Shown in pieces: positions 6,485 to 14,608 of a stretch of DNA of 26,863 bases (position 1 is its first letter; each line of letters begins with the position of its first letter). Origin of the DNA: Acidobacteriota bacterium (GTDB taxonomy: Bacteria > Acidobacteriota > Polarisedimenticolia > Gp22-AA2). The position numbers and the translations under genes were made by a program. The notes beneath the pieces were generated by a model. It saw nothing but the letters and a program-made list of their open reading frames with translations, was not told where the DNA came from and did not search any database. The stretch spans positions 1 through 26,863 of the forward strand of contig JACOUZ010000295.1 in the NCBI GenBank assembly GCA_016177515.1, in the 5' to 3' direction.

Positions 6485-7942
6485 GTGAACGAAAAGGTCC
6501 TGGTCGTGGACGATGACGAAGGGGTGCGGCAGGTACTGGGCCAGTCGCTTCGGGACGCCGGCTACAGGGTCTCCTCCGCCGAATCGGGAGAGAAGGCGGT
6601 CGCTGCGGCCCGGGAGGAGGCGTTCGATCTGGTGATCCTCGACATGGTGCTGCCGCGGGTGGACGGCATGGAGGTCCTCCGCGAGATCACGTCCGCGAAG
6701 CCCGAGTTGCCGGTCGTCATGATCACGGGGTACGCCTCGGTCGAGACGGCGATCAAGGCGATGAAGATGGGGGCGGTCGACTACATCGTGAAGCCGTTCC
6801 GGATGGAAGAGGTCGAGCTGGTCGTGGGGAAGGCGCTGGAGCGCAGCCACCTCCGGCGCGAAAACGTCTACCTGCGGCGCCAGCTCGAGACGACGTATGG
6901 CGTGCACAACATCATCGGGCAGAGCCCGGTGATGCGCCGGCTCTTCGCGCTCATCGAGCAGGTGGCCAGCAGCCGCAGCACGGTCCTGATCACCGGGGCG
7001 AGCGGGACGGGGAAAGAGCTGGTGGCGCGGGCCCTGCACTTCAACGGCGACCGGCGCAACCGGCCGTTCGTTTCGGTCAATTGCGGCGGCATTCCCGACT
7101 CGCTGCTCGAGGTAGAGATGTTCGGCCACGTCAAGGGAGCGTTCACGGACGCCGTGGCCGATCGGCCGGGGCGCTTCGAGGCGGCCGACACCGGGACGCT
7201 CTTCCTGGACGAGATCGGCAACATGAGCATGAGCCTGCAGATCAAGCTGCTGCGCGTCCTGCAGGAGCGGGAGTTCATGCCCCTGGGAGGCACGAAGAGG
7301 ATCCAGGTGGACGTGCGCATCATCGCCGCCACCAACATGGATCTCAAGGCGATGATGGAGGAAGGCAGGTTCCGCGAGGATCTGTACTACCGCCTGAACG
7401 TCATCTTCATCCAGCTGCCCTCGCTGCGCGAGCGGCGCGAGGACATCCCGGTGCTCATCCAGCACTTCCTGAACAAGTACTGCGGCGAGATGAACGTGAC
7501 CGCGAAACGGCTGGCGCCGGAGGCGCTGAAGGCGCTGATGGACTTCTCCTGGCCCGGAAACGTCAGGCAGCTCGAAAACGTCATCGAGCGGGCGGTGGCC
7601 CTGTCCTTCAACAAGGAGGTCCTGGGGCCGGAGGACCTGCCGCGCGAAATTCTCGATGAGGGCCTGGTCGAGGTGCCGGCCCTGCACGTCGGAGGGGACG
7701 GATTCTCCCTGGACGAGGTGCTGGCCACGTACGAGCAGCGCATGCTGTACCAGGCCCTCGAGCACGCCGGCTGGGTCAAGACGCGCGCCGCGGAACTCCT
7801 GAAGATCAAGAGGACGACGCTGATCGAGAAGATGAAGCGGCTGGGGATCCCGTTGAAAGGCGGCGTGGCGCGTGGCGGCGGGCCGGCGGCTAACGGGACG
7901 GGGGCGATCGACCCGGCCCCGGACCAGGGCGCCAACAACTAG
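6485..7942 (+). CDS. sigma-54-dependent response regulator (NtrC/AtoC type)
   Basis: Two-component activator that remodels sigma-54 RNA polymerase with ATP. The 485-residue protein has a receiver domain (residues 1-120) with the acidic pair in VVDDDEG, phosphoacceptor D53 in LVILDMVLP, the Thr of MITGYAS and the Lys of YIVKPF; an AAA+ domain with Walker A GASGTGKE, Walker B TLFLDEIG and the FREDLYYRL arginine-finger region; and a C-terminal Fis-type helix-turn-helix (TRAAELLKIKRTTLIEKM). The loop that contacts sigma-54 reads GAFTDA (218-223), not GAFTGA. The start is GTG 6485, placed 5 bases after AAGGAGG (6473-6479). It is preceded by a sigma-54 promoter, so it is probably autoregulated, and it heads a signalling cluster. 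Its targets elsewhere are unknown. Confidence 0.95.
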   Translation: MNEKVLVVDDDEGVRQVLGQSLRDAGYRVSSAESGEKAVAAAREEAFDLVILDMVLPRVDGMEVLREITSAKPELPVVMITGYASVETAIKAMKMGAVDYIVKPFRMEEVELVVGKALERSHLRRENVYLRRQLETTYGVHNIIGQSPVMRRLFALIEQVASSRSTVLITGASGTGKELVARALHFNGDRRNRPFVSVNCGGIPDSLLEVEMFGHVKGAFTDAVADRPGRFEAADTGTLFLDEIGNMSMSLQIKLLRVLQEREFMPLGGTKRIQVDVRIIAATNMDLKAMMEEGRFREDLYYRLNVIFIQLPSLRERREDIPVLIQHFLNKYCGEMNVTAKRLAPEALKALMDFSWPGNVRQLENVIERAVALSFNKEVLGPEDLPREILDEGLVEVPALHVGGDGFSLDEVLATYEQRMLYQALEHAGWVKTRAAELLKIKRTTLIEKMKRLGIPLKGGVARGGGPAANGTGAIDPAPDQGANN

Positions 7943-8036
7943 GAGTGTGTCCGAGTCATCGCATGGGCCGCGCGCGGGGCGTGCCCGCCGTCCGGCCGGC
8001 GGCACGCGGGGCGCGTGAGCCGGGCGATTCCGAGCC

Positions 8037-8066
8037 TTGCTTGGACGAACGCGACTATGGTATCGT
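8037..8066 (+). promoter_or_regulatory. possible weak sigma-70 promoter before REC-PilZ gene
   Basis: TTGCTT (8037-8042), 18 bp, TATCGT (8061-8066) in the 204-bp gap between the activator and the REC-PilZ gene. Only 3 of 6 and 4 of 6 positions match the consensus, so this is tentative. The rest of the gap (7943-8146) shows no other convincing signal. Confidence 0.25.
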
Positions 8067-8146
8067 CCAGCCGTAAGCCGCGACCCGTCGCGGTGACACG
8101 AGAACCATTCCTTTCCGGAAGCAGGCCTCCTGCCGGCGGGCCTCCA

Positions 8147-8893
8147 ATGCAGCGATTGCTGTCCCGGGTGCTGGTCGTCGATGACGCCGATCTTTTCCGC
8201 CTGCTGGAAACGTCCTTTCTGAAGCGCCTCGGATGCGAGATCGTGCGGGCGACCGACGGCGCCGACGTGATCCGCAAGGCCGCCGCCCACGGTCCGGATC
8301 TGATCCTCCTCGACGCGGACACGCCCGGTCTCGATGGAGAGGCCTGCGTGCGGAACCTCAAGTCCGATCCTGCCCTGCGGTCGATCCCGGTCCTGGTGGT
8401 CGCGGGCGCGGACGGCGTCGCCGGCTGCTGCGCCGCCGGAGCCGACGTCGCGCTCCAGAGCCCCCTGGCCGGGGGTGCGCTCGAGCTGGCCCTGTCCTCC
8501 CTGGGGCGGGCCGGGCACCGCCGGGGCCAGAGGCGCGGCGCCCGCGGCTGGGTCCGTGTCGCAGGGCCGCAGGGGATGCGGCGGGTCCGTCTGAAGGACA
8601 TCAGCCGCTCGGGACTCTTCCTGAACCTCTCCGAGCCGCTGCCGCTCGAGTCCCCGGTTGCGTTGTCGCTGCGCCTCCCCGGTCCGTCCGGCGAGCGGCC
8701 GCTCCGGGTCCGGGGAGTGGTCGTGCGCCAGGTGCCGGACGATCCCGATTCCCACCTGATCCCCGGCGTGGGGGTGCGCTTCGTGGAGATCGATGCCCGG
8801 GACGAGGAGCGCATCGATCACTACGTCCGGCAGTCGGTCCACGGTCCGGCGGACGAGGACGACAGCGAGGACGCCGGCGGGCGGCCGGAGTGA
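8147..8893 (+). CDS. receiver-like and PilZ domain protein
   Basis: A 248-residue two-domain protein likely to bind cyclic di-GMP. The N-terminal part (about 5-120) is receiver-like: VLVVDDAD gives the acidic pair and LILLDADTPGLDG the phosphoacceptor Asp, but the switch Thr/Ser is Ala (VLVVAGADG) and the conserved Lys of KP is Ser (LQSPL), so normal phosphorylation signalling is doubtful. The C-terminal part (about 125-230) is a PilZ domain with both c-di-GMP motifs: an RxxxR run in HRRGQRRGAR and DxSxxG in DISRSGLFL. The Asp/Glu-rich tail follows. ATG 8147 is chosen because the domain begins just after it; GTG 8015 would add a featureless N-terminus. No strong ribosome-binding site is visible. 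The next gene follows after 17 bp. Confidence 0.88.
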   Translation: MQRLLSRVLVVDDADLFRLLETSFLKRLGCEIVRATDGADVIRKAAAHGPDLILLDADTPGLDGEACVRNLKSDPALRSIPVLVVAGADGVAGCCAAGADVALQSPLAGGALELALSSLGRAGHRRGQRRGARGWVRVAGPQGMRRVRLKDISRSGLFLNLSEPLPLESPVALSLRLPGPSGERPLRVRGVVVRQVPDDPDSHLIPGVGVRFVEIDARDEERIDHYVRQSVHGPADEDDSEDAGGRPE

Positions 8894-8910
8894 GGCGTGC
8901 CGGAGGGGCG

Positions 8911-9300
8911 ATGTCCCGGACCGTCATGGTGGTCGACGACGACGCCGACATCCTCGACATGACGCGCCTGGTGCTCGAGGGGGGAGGCTACAGGGTCCTG
9001 CCCGCCCGGGGCGGCCAGGAGGCCCTGCGGACCCTGGAGGAGGCGGTGCCCGATCTCATCCTTCTGGACATCAACATGCCGGACCTGGATGGATGGCAGG
9101 TGTTGCGGATGCTGAAGGTCGACGAGAAGACGACCGCGATCCCGGTCGCCATGTTCTCGATCAAGATGGAGGTGCGGGACAAACTGCACGGGATGCAGGA
9201 GGGCGCCTTCGATTACATCGCCAAGCCGTTCTCCTGCGAAGAGCTTCTGTCCAGGGTCAAACGGATCTTCGAGACGCTCGGGCGCGGGGTGCCGGCGTGA
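8911..9300 (+). CDS. single-domain response regulator (CheY-like)
   Basis: A 129-residue stand-alone receiver with no output domain. All phosphorylation residues are present: the acidic pair in VMVVDDDADI, phosphoacceptor Asp in LILLDINMPDLDG, the switch Ser in AMFSIKME and Lys in YIAKPF. The start is ATG 8911 with GGAGG at 8902-8906. Its stop overlaps the GTG start of the EAL gene as GTGA (9297-9300), so the two are translationally coupled. It could carry phosphate from the histidine kinase at 10691 or act directly on the EAL protein; both are inference from adjacency. Confidence 0.93.
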   Translation: MSRTVMVVDDDADILDMTRLVLEGGGYRVLPARGGQEALRTLEEAVPDLILLDINMPDLDGWQVLRMLKVDEKTTAIPVAMFSIKMEVRDKLHGMQEGAFDYIAKPFSCEELLSRVKRIFETLGRGVPA

Positions 9301-10646
9301 GGCCGGCGCAGGACGCGGCCCCGCTGCGCGGGGCCGGGGAGACGCAGCGCCTGCGCGCCTCGTTCCTCCGACTCAAGGGGGCGCTCTACGATCCGATCAC
9401 CGGGCTGTGCTCCTACACTCTGCACCTCGACGAGATCGAAATGGGCTGCGCCGGCCGCCGCCTGGGAATCATCGTCCTCGAGTTCCCCACCCTGGGCTCC
9501 CTGGAACAGGCGCACGGCTGGGAATTCGGCGATCGCTTCCTGGCCGGCGTGGCCGCGCACCTCAAGGCCTTGAAAAGCCGGGTGTTTCCCGGGAGTACCT
9601 TGATCTCCCTCGACGGCGTGTACGGCAACGCCTTCTCGATGTTCCTGAGGGAAGGAGCCGGAGGAAAGGAGATCGCCGTGCCCGACCTTGCGGATGCCGC
9701 CGGGAGCCTCGCGACCCACCTCGCGGCACGGCTGGCGGACGCGCCCTGGGCGCCGCCCGCCCCCGCCATCGATTTCTCGGTCGGCTACGCGCTGGTCACT
9801 CCCAATCCCGCAGCGCGCTTCGAGAGAATGGTGCACCAGGGGATCCGCGAAGCCCGGGGCATGACGCAGCGCCAGGCCGACCGATTGCAGCTCGAGCGCG
9901 CCGCCGAGTTGCGCTCGATCATGCATGAAGGGCGTCTGACCACGCATTATCAGCCCATCGTGGACATGGACGACGCCTCCATCATGGGGTACGAGGCGCT
10001 GACGCGCGGACCGCTCAACACGGCGTTCGAGGTCCCGAAAGCCCTGTTCACCTACTCGGATCGCAACCACCTGTCCTCCGAGCTCGACGTTCTCTGCCGC
10101 CGCGAGGCGCTGCGCAATGCCCGGGGATTCGATCGGAGGAAGAAGCTTTTTCTGAACTCGCTTCCCGAGACTCTCGGAAGCCCGGGCCTGGTCGAGCACA
10201 ATCTGAAGACCGTCCTGGAGGAAGTCGATCTGCAGCCCAGCAATCTCGTGCTGGAGATCACGGAGCGCACGGGCATCGAGGACTTCGAGATCTTCGGGCG
10301 CGAGCTCGACCGCTTGCGCCGCCTGGGCTTCCTGGTGGCGATCGACGACGTGGGAACGGGGTACTCGTCGCTGCAGACCGTGTCCGAGGTGGCGGCGGAC
10401 TTCCTGAAGATCGACATGTCCCTCATCAAGAACATTCACCAGAGCCTGATCAAGCAGGACCTGGTGCATTCCCTGCTCCAGATCGCGGCGCGGACGGGCA
10501 CGCGGGTCATCGCGGAAGGGATCGAGACTGCGGAGGAACACCAGGCTCTGCGCGCCTGCGGCGTGCGCTACGGGCAGGGGTTTTATTTCGCCCGTCCGGC
10601 GCCCGCGTTTCCCGTGCTCGCGCGAGGCGGGTCGGGGTCCGCATAG
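9297..10646 (+). CDS. degenerate GGDEF plus intact EAL domain protein
   Basis: Probable cyclic di-GMP phosphodiesterase of 449 residues, cytoplasmic, without membrane segments. Residues of about 30-190 resemble a GGDEF domain (it opens with DPITGL), but the signature region reads GVYGNAF near residue 107 instead of GGDEF, so no synthase activity is expected. The EAL domain (about 205-440) looks catalytically complete: YEALTR with E233, the Asn of LFLNSLP, EITE, IDDVGTGYSSL, the Lys of LKIDMS, AEGIET and the Gln of GQGFYF. The start GTG 9297 overlaps the receiver gene's stop. With that receiver in front and a histidine kinase behind, its activity is probably under two-component control. Confidence 0.92.
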   Translation: MRPAQDAAPLRGAGETQRLRASFLRLKGALYDPITGLCSYTLHLDEIEMGCAGRRLGIIVLEFPTLGSLEQAHGWEFGDRFLAGVAAHLKALKSRVFPGSTLISLDGVYGNAFSMFLREGAGGKEIAVPDLADAAGSLATHLAARLADAPWAPPAPAIDFSVGYALVTPNPAARFERMVHQGIREARGMTQRQADRLQLERAAELRSIMHEGRLTTHYQPIVDMDDASIMGYEALTRGPLNTAFEVPKALFTYSDRNHLSSELDVLCRREALRNARGFDRRKKLFLNSLPETLGSPGLVEHNLKTVLEEVDLQPSNLVLEITERTGIEDFEIFGRELDRLRRLGFLVAIDDVGTGYSSLQTVSEVAADFLKIDMSLIKNIHQSLIKQDLVHSLLQIAARTGTRVIAEGIETAEEHQALRACGVRYGQGFYFARPAPAFPVLARGGSGSA

Positions 10647-10652
10647 GGCACG

Positions 10653-10672
10653 CGCCGCCCACCGGGGCGGCG
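10653..10672 (+). promoter_or_regulatory. perfect GC hairpin between EAL and kinase genes
   Basis: An 8-bp perfect inverted repeat, CGCCGCCC and GGGCGGCG, around a 4-base ACCG loop. It begins 7 bases after the EAL stop and ends directly before a GTG (10673) in the kinase frame. No T-run follows, so it is not a standard intrinsic terminator. In mRNA it could lower kinase translation or protect an RNA end. Confidence 0.45.
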
Positions 10673-10690
10673 GTGGAGAACGAAGGCTCC

Positions 10691-12970
10691 ATGGGAACGT
10701 CGCTCGAAGTCAACCTTCTGGCGGTGGCCGCCGTCACCATCCTGGCCGGCGTCCTGGCGGTGGCGCTCGCCATCCTCAGCATCGGCCTCCTGCGCCGCTC
10801 GCTGCGCCGCCTCACCGCCATGGTGACGGAGCTGCGCCGCCATCCCCTGATCGGCGCCCTCCCCGCCGAGCCGGACCCCCTTCTGGGCGCTCTGGCCGGG
10901 GAGCTGAACGGCCTGGTGACGGATTTGCGCGGCCGGGTGGAGGAGACCCGGAAGCGATCCCTGGATTTCGAGTGCCTGGCGTCCGGCCCGCCGGACCTGG
11001 CGCTGATCGGCACCGACGCCGACTGGGGTGTCGTCTTTTTCAGCCGGGGCGCCGTCGCTCTCGCCGGATGGCCGGCCGAGGAAATCGCCGGGAAGCACGT
11101 CGAGGCGCTGTTCGAGCCGGGTGAGTGGGAGCGCATCCTCCCGAAACTGGCGCGGCGCTCGCTGCGCGACGCCGGCATATCGGAATGCCTCAAGATGGTG
11201 CGCAAGGATGGCCGATCTTTCTTTGCGCGGGTGTCGATCGCCGGGCTGCCCGGGGACGGCGGCGGGATGCTGCTCGCGGCCCGCGATCTGACGGCGGAGC
11301 GGGAACTCGAGGCCCGCCTGCGCGAGTCCGAGAATCGCCACCGGCGCCTGGTCGAGGGCATGGGCGACGGCGTCTTCCTCCTTCAGGAGGATCGGCTGGT
11401 TTACGCCAACCCGGCGCTGGCCCGCCTGCTGGGCGCCGGGCACGAGGGGCTGGAGGGGGCGCCGCTCAGGAGGATCATCCATCCTCACGATCTTCTTCGC
11501 GTCCTGGATCTCGTGCGCCGCGCGCAGTCGGGGGCCGAGCCGGCCGGGGAAATCGGCTGCCTGCTGGCGTCCGCGGGACCGAATCCGGTGGAGGTGCGCC
11601 TCGCCTGGGCGCGGGCCGAATTCCAGGGAAGGCGGGCCCTCGTGGGAACGATCACCGATGTGACCCGGCGAGCCGGCGCCGAAAGGGCCCTGGCGCAGAG
11701 CGAGGCGCGGCTGCAGGCCACCCTGAATTCGGCCGGGGACGGAATCCTGGTGCTGGAAGAAGGGGGGCGCGGTCTCGAGGTCGCCCTGGTCAATCACGCC
11801 TTCTGCGAACTCGTCGGACTGCCCCGGGAAGGGTTGCTCGGACGCCCGGAGTCGGATCTTGCGCGGCTGTTGCGGGATCGTTGCGCCGACCCGGCGGCGA
11901 TCGAAAGGATGCTGGCGGACGCGGCGGCGGGGCGCGAGGCGCGGGCCGAGGGTCTGGAGCTGGCGCGCCCCCGGCGCGCCGTGCTGGACCTTCTGGCCGG
12001 GCCGGTGCTGTCTGCCGCGGGCGATGGCCTGGGCGTGATTCTGACGGCGCGCGACGTCACCGGGCGCGTGGACGGGGAAAGAGAGGTCCGCCGGAGTCTC
12101 GATGATCTGGGGCGCGCCAAAATCGATCTGGAAGCCGCCTGCAGGGGCCTGGCCTCGGCGAAGAAGGACCTTGCCGAACGGAACGATCAGCTGGTCAAGA
12201 TGAACGCCGAGCTGAAGTCGCTCGACGACATGAAATCGAGCCTCCTGGCCAACGTCTCCCACGAGCTGCACACGCCCCTGGTCTCGATCAAGGGCTACAC
12301 CGAGATGATTCTGAAGCGCCGTCTGGGCCCGCTCACGCCGGAGCAGGAGCGCGGCCTGGGCGTGGCGCAGAAGAACATCGACCGTCTCATCGAGATGATC
12401 GACAACCTGCTGTCGTTCTCGCGGATCGAGAAAGGCGAAACGCAGCTGCGTCTCGAGGACGTGCCGTTGTGGCAGGTGGTGGACGAGTCGATCGAGATGG
12501 TGGCCGAGCGCATCCGCAGGAAGAGCCTGTCCGTGATCACGCAGTACGAGACCGACGAGCTCGTGGTGCGCGGCGATCGGGTGAAGATCGGCCAGGTGCT
12601 GGTCAACCTTCTGACCAACGCCATCAAATTCAACCGGGAGGGTGGCCGCGTCACCCTGGCGGTGCGCAAGGGGGCCCGCGGATTCCTCGAGGTGGACGTG
12701 GCGGACACCGGCGTCGGCATTCCGGCCGACGCTCTGGAGAAGATTTTCGAGCGCTTCTACCAGGCTGACTCCAGCTCCAGGCGCAGGTACGAGGGGACCG
12801 GCATCGGCCTGTCGATCGTCCGGGACATCCTGCGGCTTCACGGCTGCAGCATCGAAGTGCGGAGCGAGGTCGGCCAGGGGACGGTGTTCACCTTCACCCT
12901 GCCGCTGGCGCGCGATCAGCATCTCTCGACGTCCCGGCCGCGTTCCGGGCGCGCGCGCAGCGAGACCTGA
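10691..12970 (+). CDS. membrane-anchored PAS-domain sensor histidine kinase
   Basis: A 759-residue kinase. One transmembrane helix lies at about residues 8-33. Three PAS-like sensor domains follow (roughly 95-205, 215-330 and 340-460), each ending in a typical strand such as GTITDVTRR or ILTARDVTGR, then a coiled coil. The HisKA domain has the phosphorylated His in NVSHELHTPL (H524; the usual Arg is His), and the ATPase domain has the N box LVNLLTNAIKFN, DTGVGIP, IFERFYQ and GTGIGLSIV. ATG 10691 with AAGG just upstream is preferred; GTG 10673 adds six residues. It is the last gene of the signalling cluster and the only kinase in it, so the likely donor to one or more of the receivers. With no second TM helix, the PAS domains are probably cytoplasmic. 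Confidence 0.94.
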   Translation: MGTSLEVNLLAVAAVTILAGVLAVALAILSIGLLRRSLRRLTAMVTELRRHPLIGALPAEPDPLLGALAGELNGLVTDLRGRVEETRKRSLDFECLASGPPDLALIGTDADWGVVFFSRGAVALAGWPAEEIAGKHVEALFEPGEWERILPKLARRSLRDAGISECLKMVRKDGRSFFARVSIAGLPGDGGGMLLAARDLTAERELEARLRESENRHRRLVEGMGDGVFLLQEDRLVYANPALARLLGAGHEGLEGAPLRRIIHPHDLLRVLDLVRRAQSGAEPAGEIGCLLASAGPNPVEVRLAWARAEFQGRRALVGTITDVTRRAGAERALAQSEARLQATLNSAGDGILVLEEGGRGLEVALVNHAFCELVGLPREGLLGRPESDLARLLRDRCADPAAIERMLADAAAGREARAEGLELARPRRAVLDLLAGPVLSAAGDGLGVILTARDVTGRVDGEREVRRSLDDLGRAKIDLEAACRGLASAKKDLAERNDQLVKMNAELKSLDDMKSSLLANVSHELHTPLVSIKGYTEMILKRRLGPLTPEQERGLGVAQKNIDRLIEMIDNLLSFSRIEKGETQLRLEDVPLWQVVDESIEMVAERIRRKSLSVITQYETDELVVRGDRVKIGQVLVNLLTNAIKFNREGGRVTLAVRKGARGFLEVDVADTGVGIPADALEKIFERFYQADSSSRRRYEGTGIGLSIVRDILRLHGCSIEVRSEVGQGTVFTFTLPLARDQHLSTSRPRSGRARSET

Positions 12971-12997
12971 CGTCATTCCGCCGGCATCTCGCCCGGA

Positions 12998-13825
12998 TCA
13001 CGGGCGCGAGAACGAGAAGCCGCGCTGGCGGGCCGTTTCGTACAGGAGGGCGGCCGCGGCGGCGTGCACGTTCAGCGACGAGACGCCGGGCGCCATGGGA
13101 ATGCGCACGCGCCGGTGGGCGGCGCGCAGGAGCTCCTCCGGCAGGCCGGCCCCCTCGTTCCCCAGGAGCAGGACGGTGGGGCAGGCCAGGTCGACGCCGG
13201 TCGGGGTCAGGGCGCCCTCCGGGTCGGCCGCCACCAGCTGCAGCCGCGCGGCCCCGGCCACGCGAAGAAAGGCGGCGGTCGTGGCGCTGGCGGCCGGCAG
13301 CGTGAACTGGGCCCCCATGGCAGCCCGCACGGCGCGGCTCCCGAACGGATCGGCCGAGCCTTCCAGGGCGACGAGCCCTCCCGCGCCGAGGGCCCGGGCG
13401 CTTCGGATGATCGACCCCAGATTGCCGGGATCCTGCACGCCATGGGTGGCGAGGATCAATGAGGAAGGAGGGGCGAGGATTGCCGCGAGGTCGGCCCGGG
13501 GGCGCACCGCGAGCAGAAGGATGCCCTGATCGCCGCACCCTTCGATGATGGAATCCAGCACTCGCGTGGTGGCCTGTATGATCGGAACGCCGGCGGCGAG
13601 CAGACGGCGCAGGAGCCCCGCTCCCGGACGCGATTCGGCGAGGCGCGGCCCGACGAACGCCTGCCGCAGGGGGGCCCGGCACTGGAGGGCCTCCTGCGCC
13701 AGGTGCACTCCCCAGGCCAGGTAGGTGGCTTCGCGCTCCCGCAGGGCGCGGTCGCGCTCGAGCGCGCGGGCCCGCTTCACGGCGGCGTTCTGCTGGCTGT
13801 CGACGACACGAACGGCGGCAGTCAC
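12998..13825 (-). CDS. TrmH/SpoU-family RNA 2'-O-methyltransferase
   Basis: SAM-dependent enzyme of the knotted SPOUT fold that methylates a ribose in tRNA or rRNA. The 275-residue product has an N-terminal substrate-binding region (VKRARALERDRALRERE) and the three family motifs: HGVQDPGNLGSIIRSA, LLLGNEGAGLP and IPMAPGVSSLNVHAAAA. The target nucleotide cannot be told from sequence; the RlmB/TrmH branch is nearest. I use GTG 13825 because the protein then starts at the expected place (TAAVRVVDSQQN); the ATG at 13918 would overlap the divergent gene's start and add a low-complexity leader. It converges with the histidine kinase (27 bp apart, no clear terminator) and diverges from the Sua5-type gene. 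Confidence 0.92.
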   Translation of the reverse strand: MTAAVRVVDSQQNAAVKRARALERDRALREREATYLAWGVHLAQEALQCRAPLRQAFVGPRLAESRPGAGLLRRLLAAGVPIIQATTRVLDSIIEGCGDQGILLLAVRPRADLAAILAPPSSLILATHGVQDPGNLGSIIRSARALGAGGLVALEGSADPFGSRAVRAAMGAQFTLPAASATTAAFLRVAGAARLQLVAADPEGALTPTGVDLACPTVLLLGNEGAGLPEELLRAAHRRVRIPMAPGVSSLNVHAAAAALLYETARQRGFSFSRP

Positions 13826-13875
13826 GAGAGCGCCCCGGCCGAACGCTCGGGCAGGCCCCCGGAGCCCGGATCGGG

Positions 13876-13881
13876 TATAGT
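13876..13881 (+). promoter_or_regulatory. possible -10 box for the Sua5-type gene
   Basis: TATAGT, about 36 bp before the ATG at 13917, is the only A+T-rich -10-like hexamer in the 91-bp divergent gap. No -35 box at a normal distance was found, so this is tentative. Confidence 0.3.
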
Positions 13882-13916
13882 CGATCCCCTCACCAGATGA
13901 TGCCCGGGGAGAGAGC

Positions 13917-14561
13917 ATGCGGCAGCAGCAGCGGATCGATTCGCAGCATCCCGATTCCGCCCTGATCCGCCGGGCGGCCGACCTTCTCAGGGAGGGGAAG
14001 CTGGTCGCCTATCCGACGGAGACCTTCTACGCGCTGGGCGCCGACCCGCGCAACCCGGCGGCCGTGGAGTCGATATTCGTCGCGAAGGGCCGGCCGGAGC
14101 GCATGGCCCTGCCATTGATCGCCGCCGACAGGCGAGCGGTGCTCGAGAGCGTGCGCGAGTTCTCCGATTCGGCGGAACGCCTGGCCAGCGCCTTCTGGCC
14201 GGGCGCCCTGACCCTCGTCCTGCCCGCCTCGCCCTCCCTGCCGCCACGCCTGCTCGGCAACGGACACACGGTCGGAATCCGTATCTCGCCGCATGCCGTC
14301 GCGGCCGCCCTGGCCGGTGCATTCGAGTCGGCGATCGTGGCCACCAGCGCGAACCTCTCCGGGCAGCCCGCCCCGATGACCGCGGCCGAGGTCCGCCGGG
14401 CGCTGGGAGGGAAGGTGGCGCTCATCATCGACGGCGGCCCGACGCAGGGCGGCCAGGCCTCCACCGTCCTGGACCTGACGACCGATCCGCCGCGCGTCGT
14501 GCGCTCGGGGGCGGTTCCACTGACTGCTGTCGAAACCGTGCTGGGCCGGCGCCTGGGGTAG
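13917..14561 (+). CDS. L-threonylcarbamoyladenylate synthase (Sua5/YrdC/TsaC)
   Basis: Makes threonylcarbamoyl-AMP from threonine, bicarbonate and ATP for the universal t6A37 modification of ANN-reading tRNAs. The 214-residue product has the family features PTETFYALG, the KxR site in VAKGRPERMALPL, FWPGALTLVL, VGIRISPH and TSANLSGQPAP. The length fits the short YrdC/TsaC form, without the extra C-terminal Sua5 domain. ATG 13917 follows GGGGAGAG. It is convergent with anmK (47 bp between) and divergent from the RNA methyltransferase gene. The partner genes tsaB, tsaD and tsaE are not in view. Confidence 0.94.
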   Translation: MRQQQRIDSQHPDSALIRRAADLLREGKLVAYPTETFYALGADPRNPAAVESIFVAKGRPERMALPLIAADRRAVLESVREFSDSAERLASAFWPGALTLVLPASPSLPPRLLGNGHTVGIRISPHAVAAALAGAFESAIVATSANLSGQPAPMTAAEVRRALGGKVALIIDGGPTQGGQASTVLDLTTDPPRVVRSGAVPLTAVETVLGRRLG

Positions 14562-14608
14562 ACGCCTGTCTTCCGTCCGTCTCGCCACGGTCACCTCTGT
14601 TGCCGCCA

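Noticed and set aside
6071..8842. 923-codon minus-strand frame
   Set aside because: It runs antisense to bactofilin, the sigma-54 activator and the REC-PilZ gene, all of which have family motifs; the frame itself has none.
10583..12976. 797-codon minus-strand frame
   Set aside because: Antisense to the histidine kinase, whose domains are complete; no motif in the shadow.
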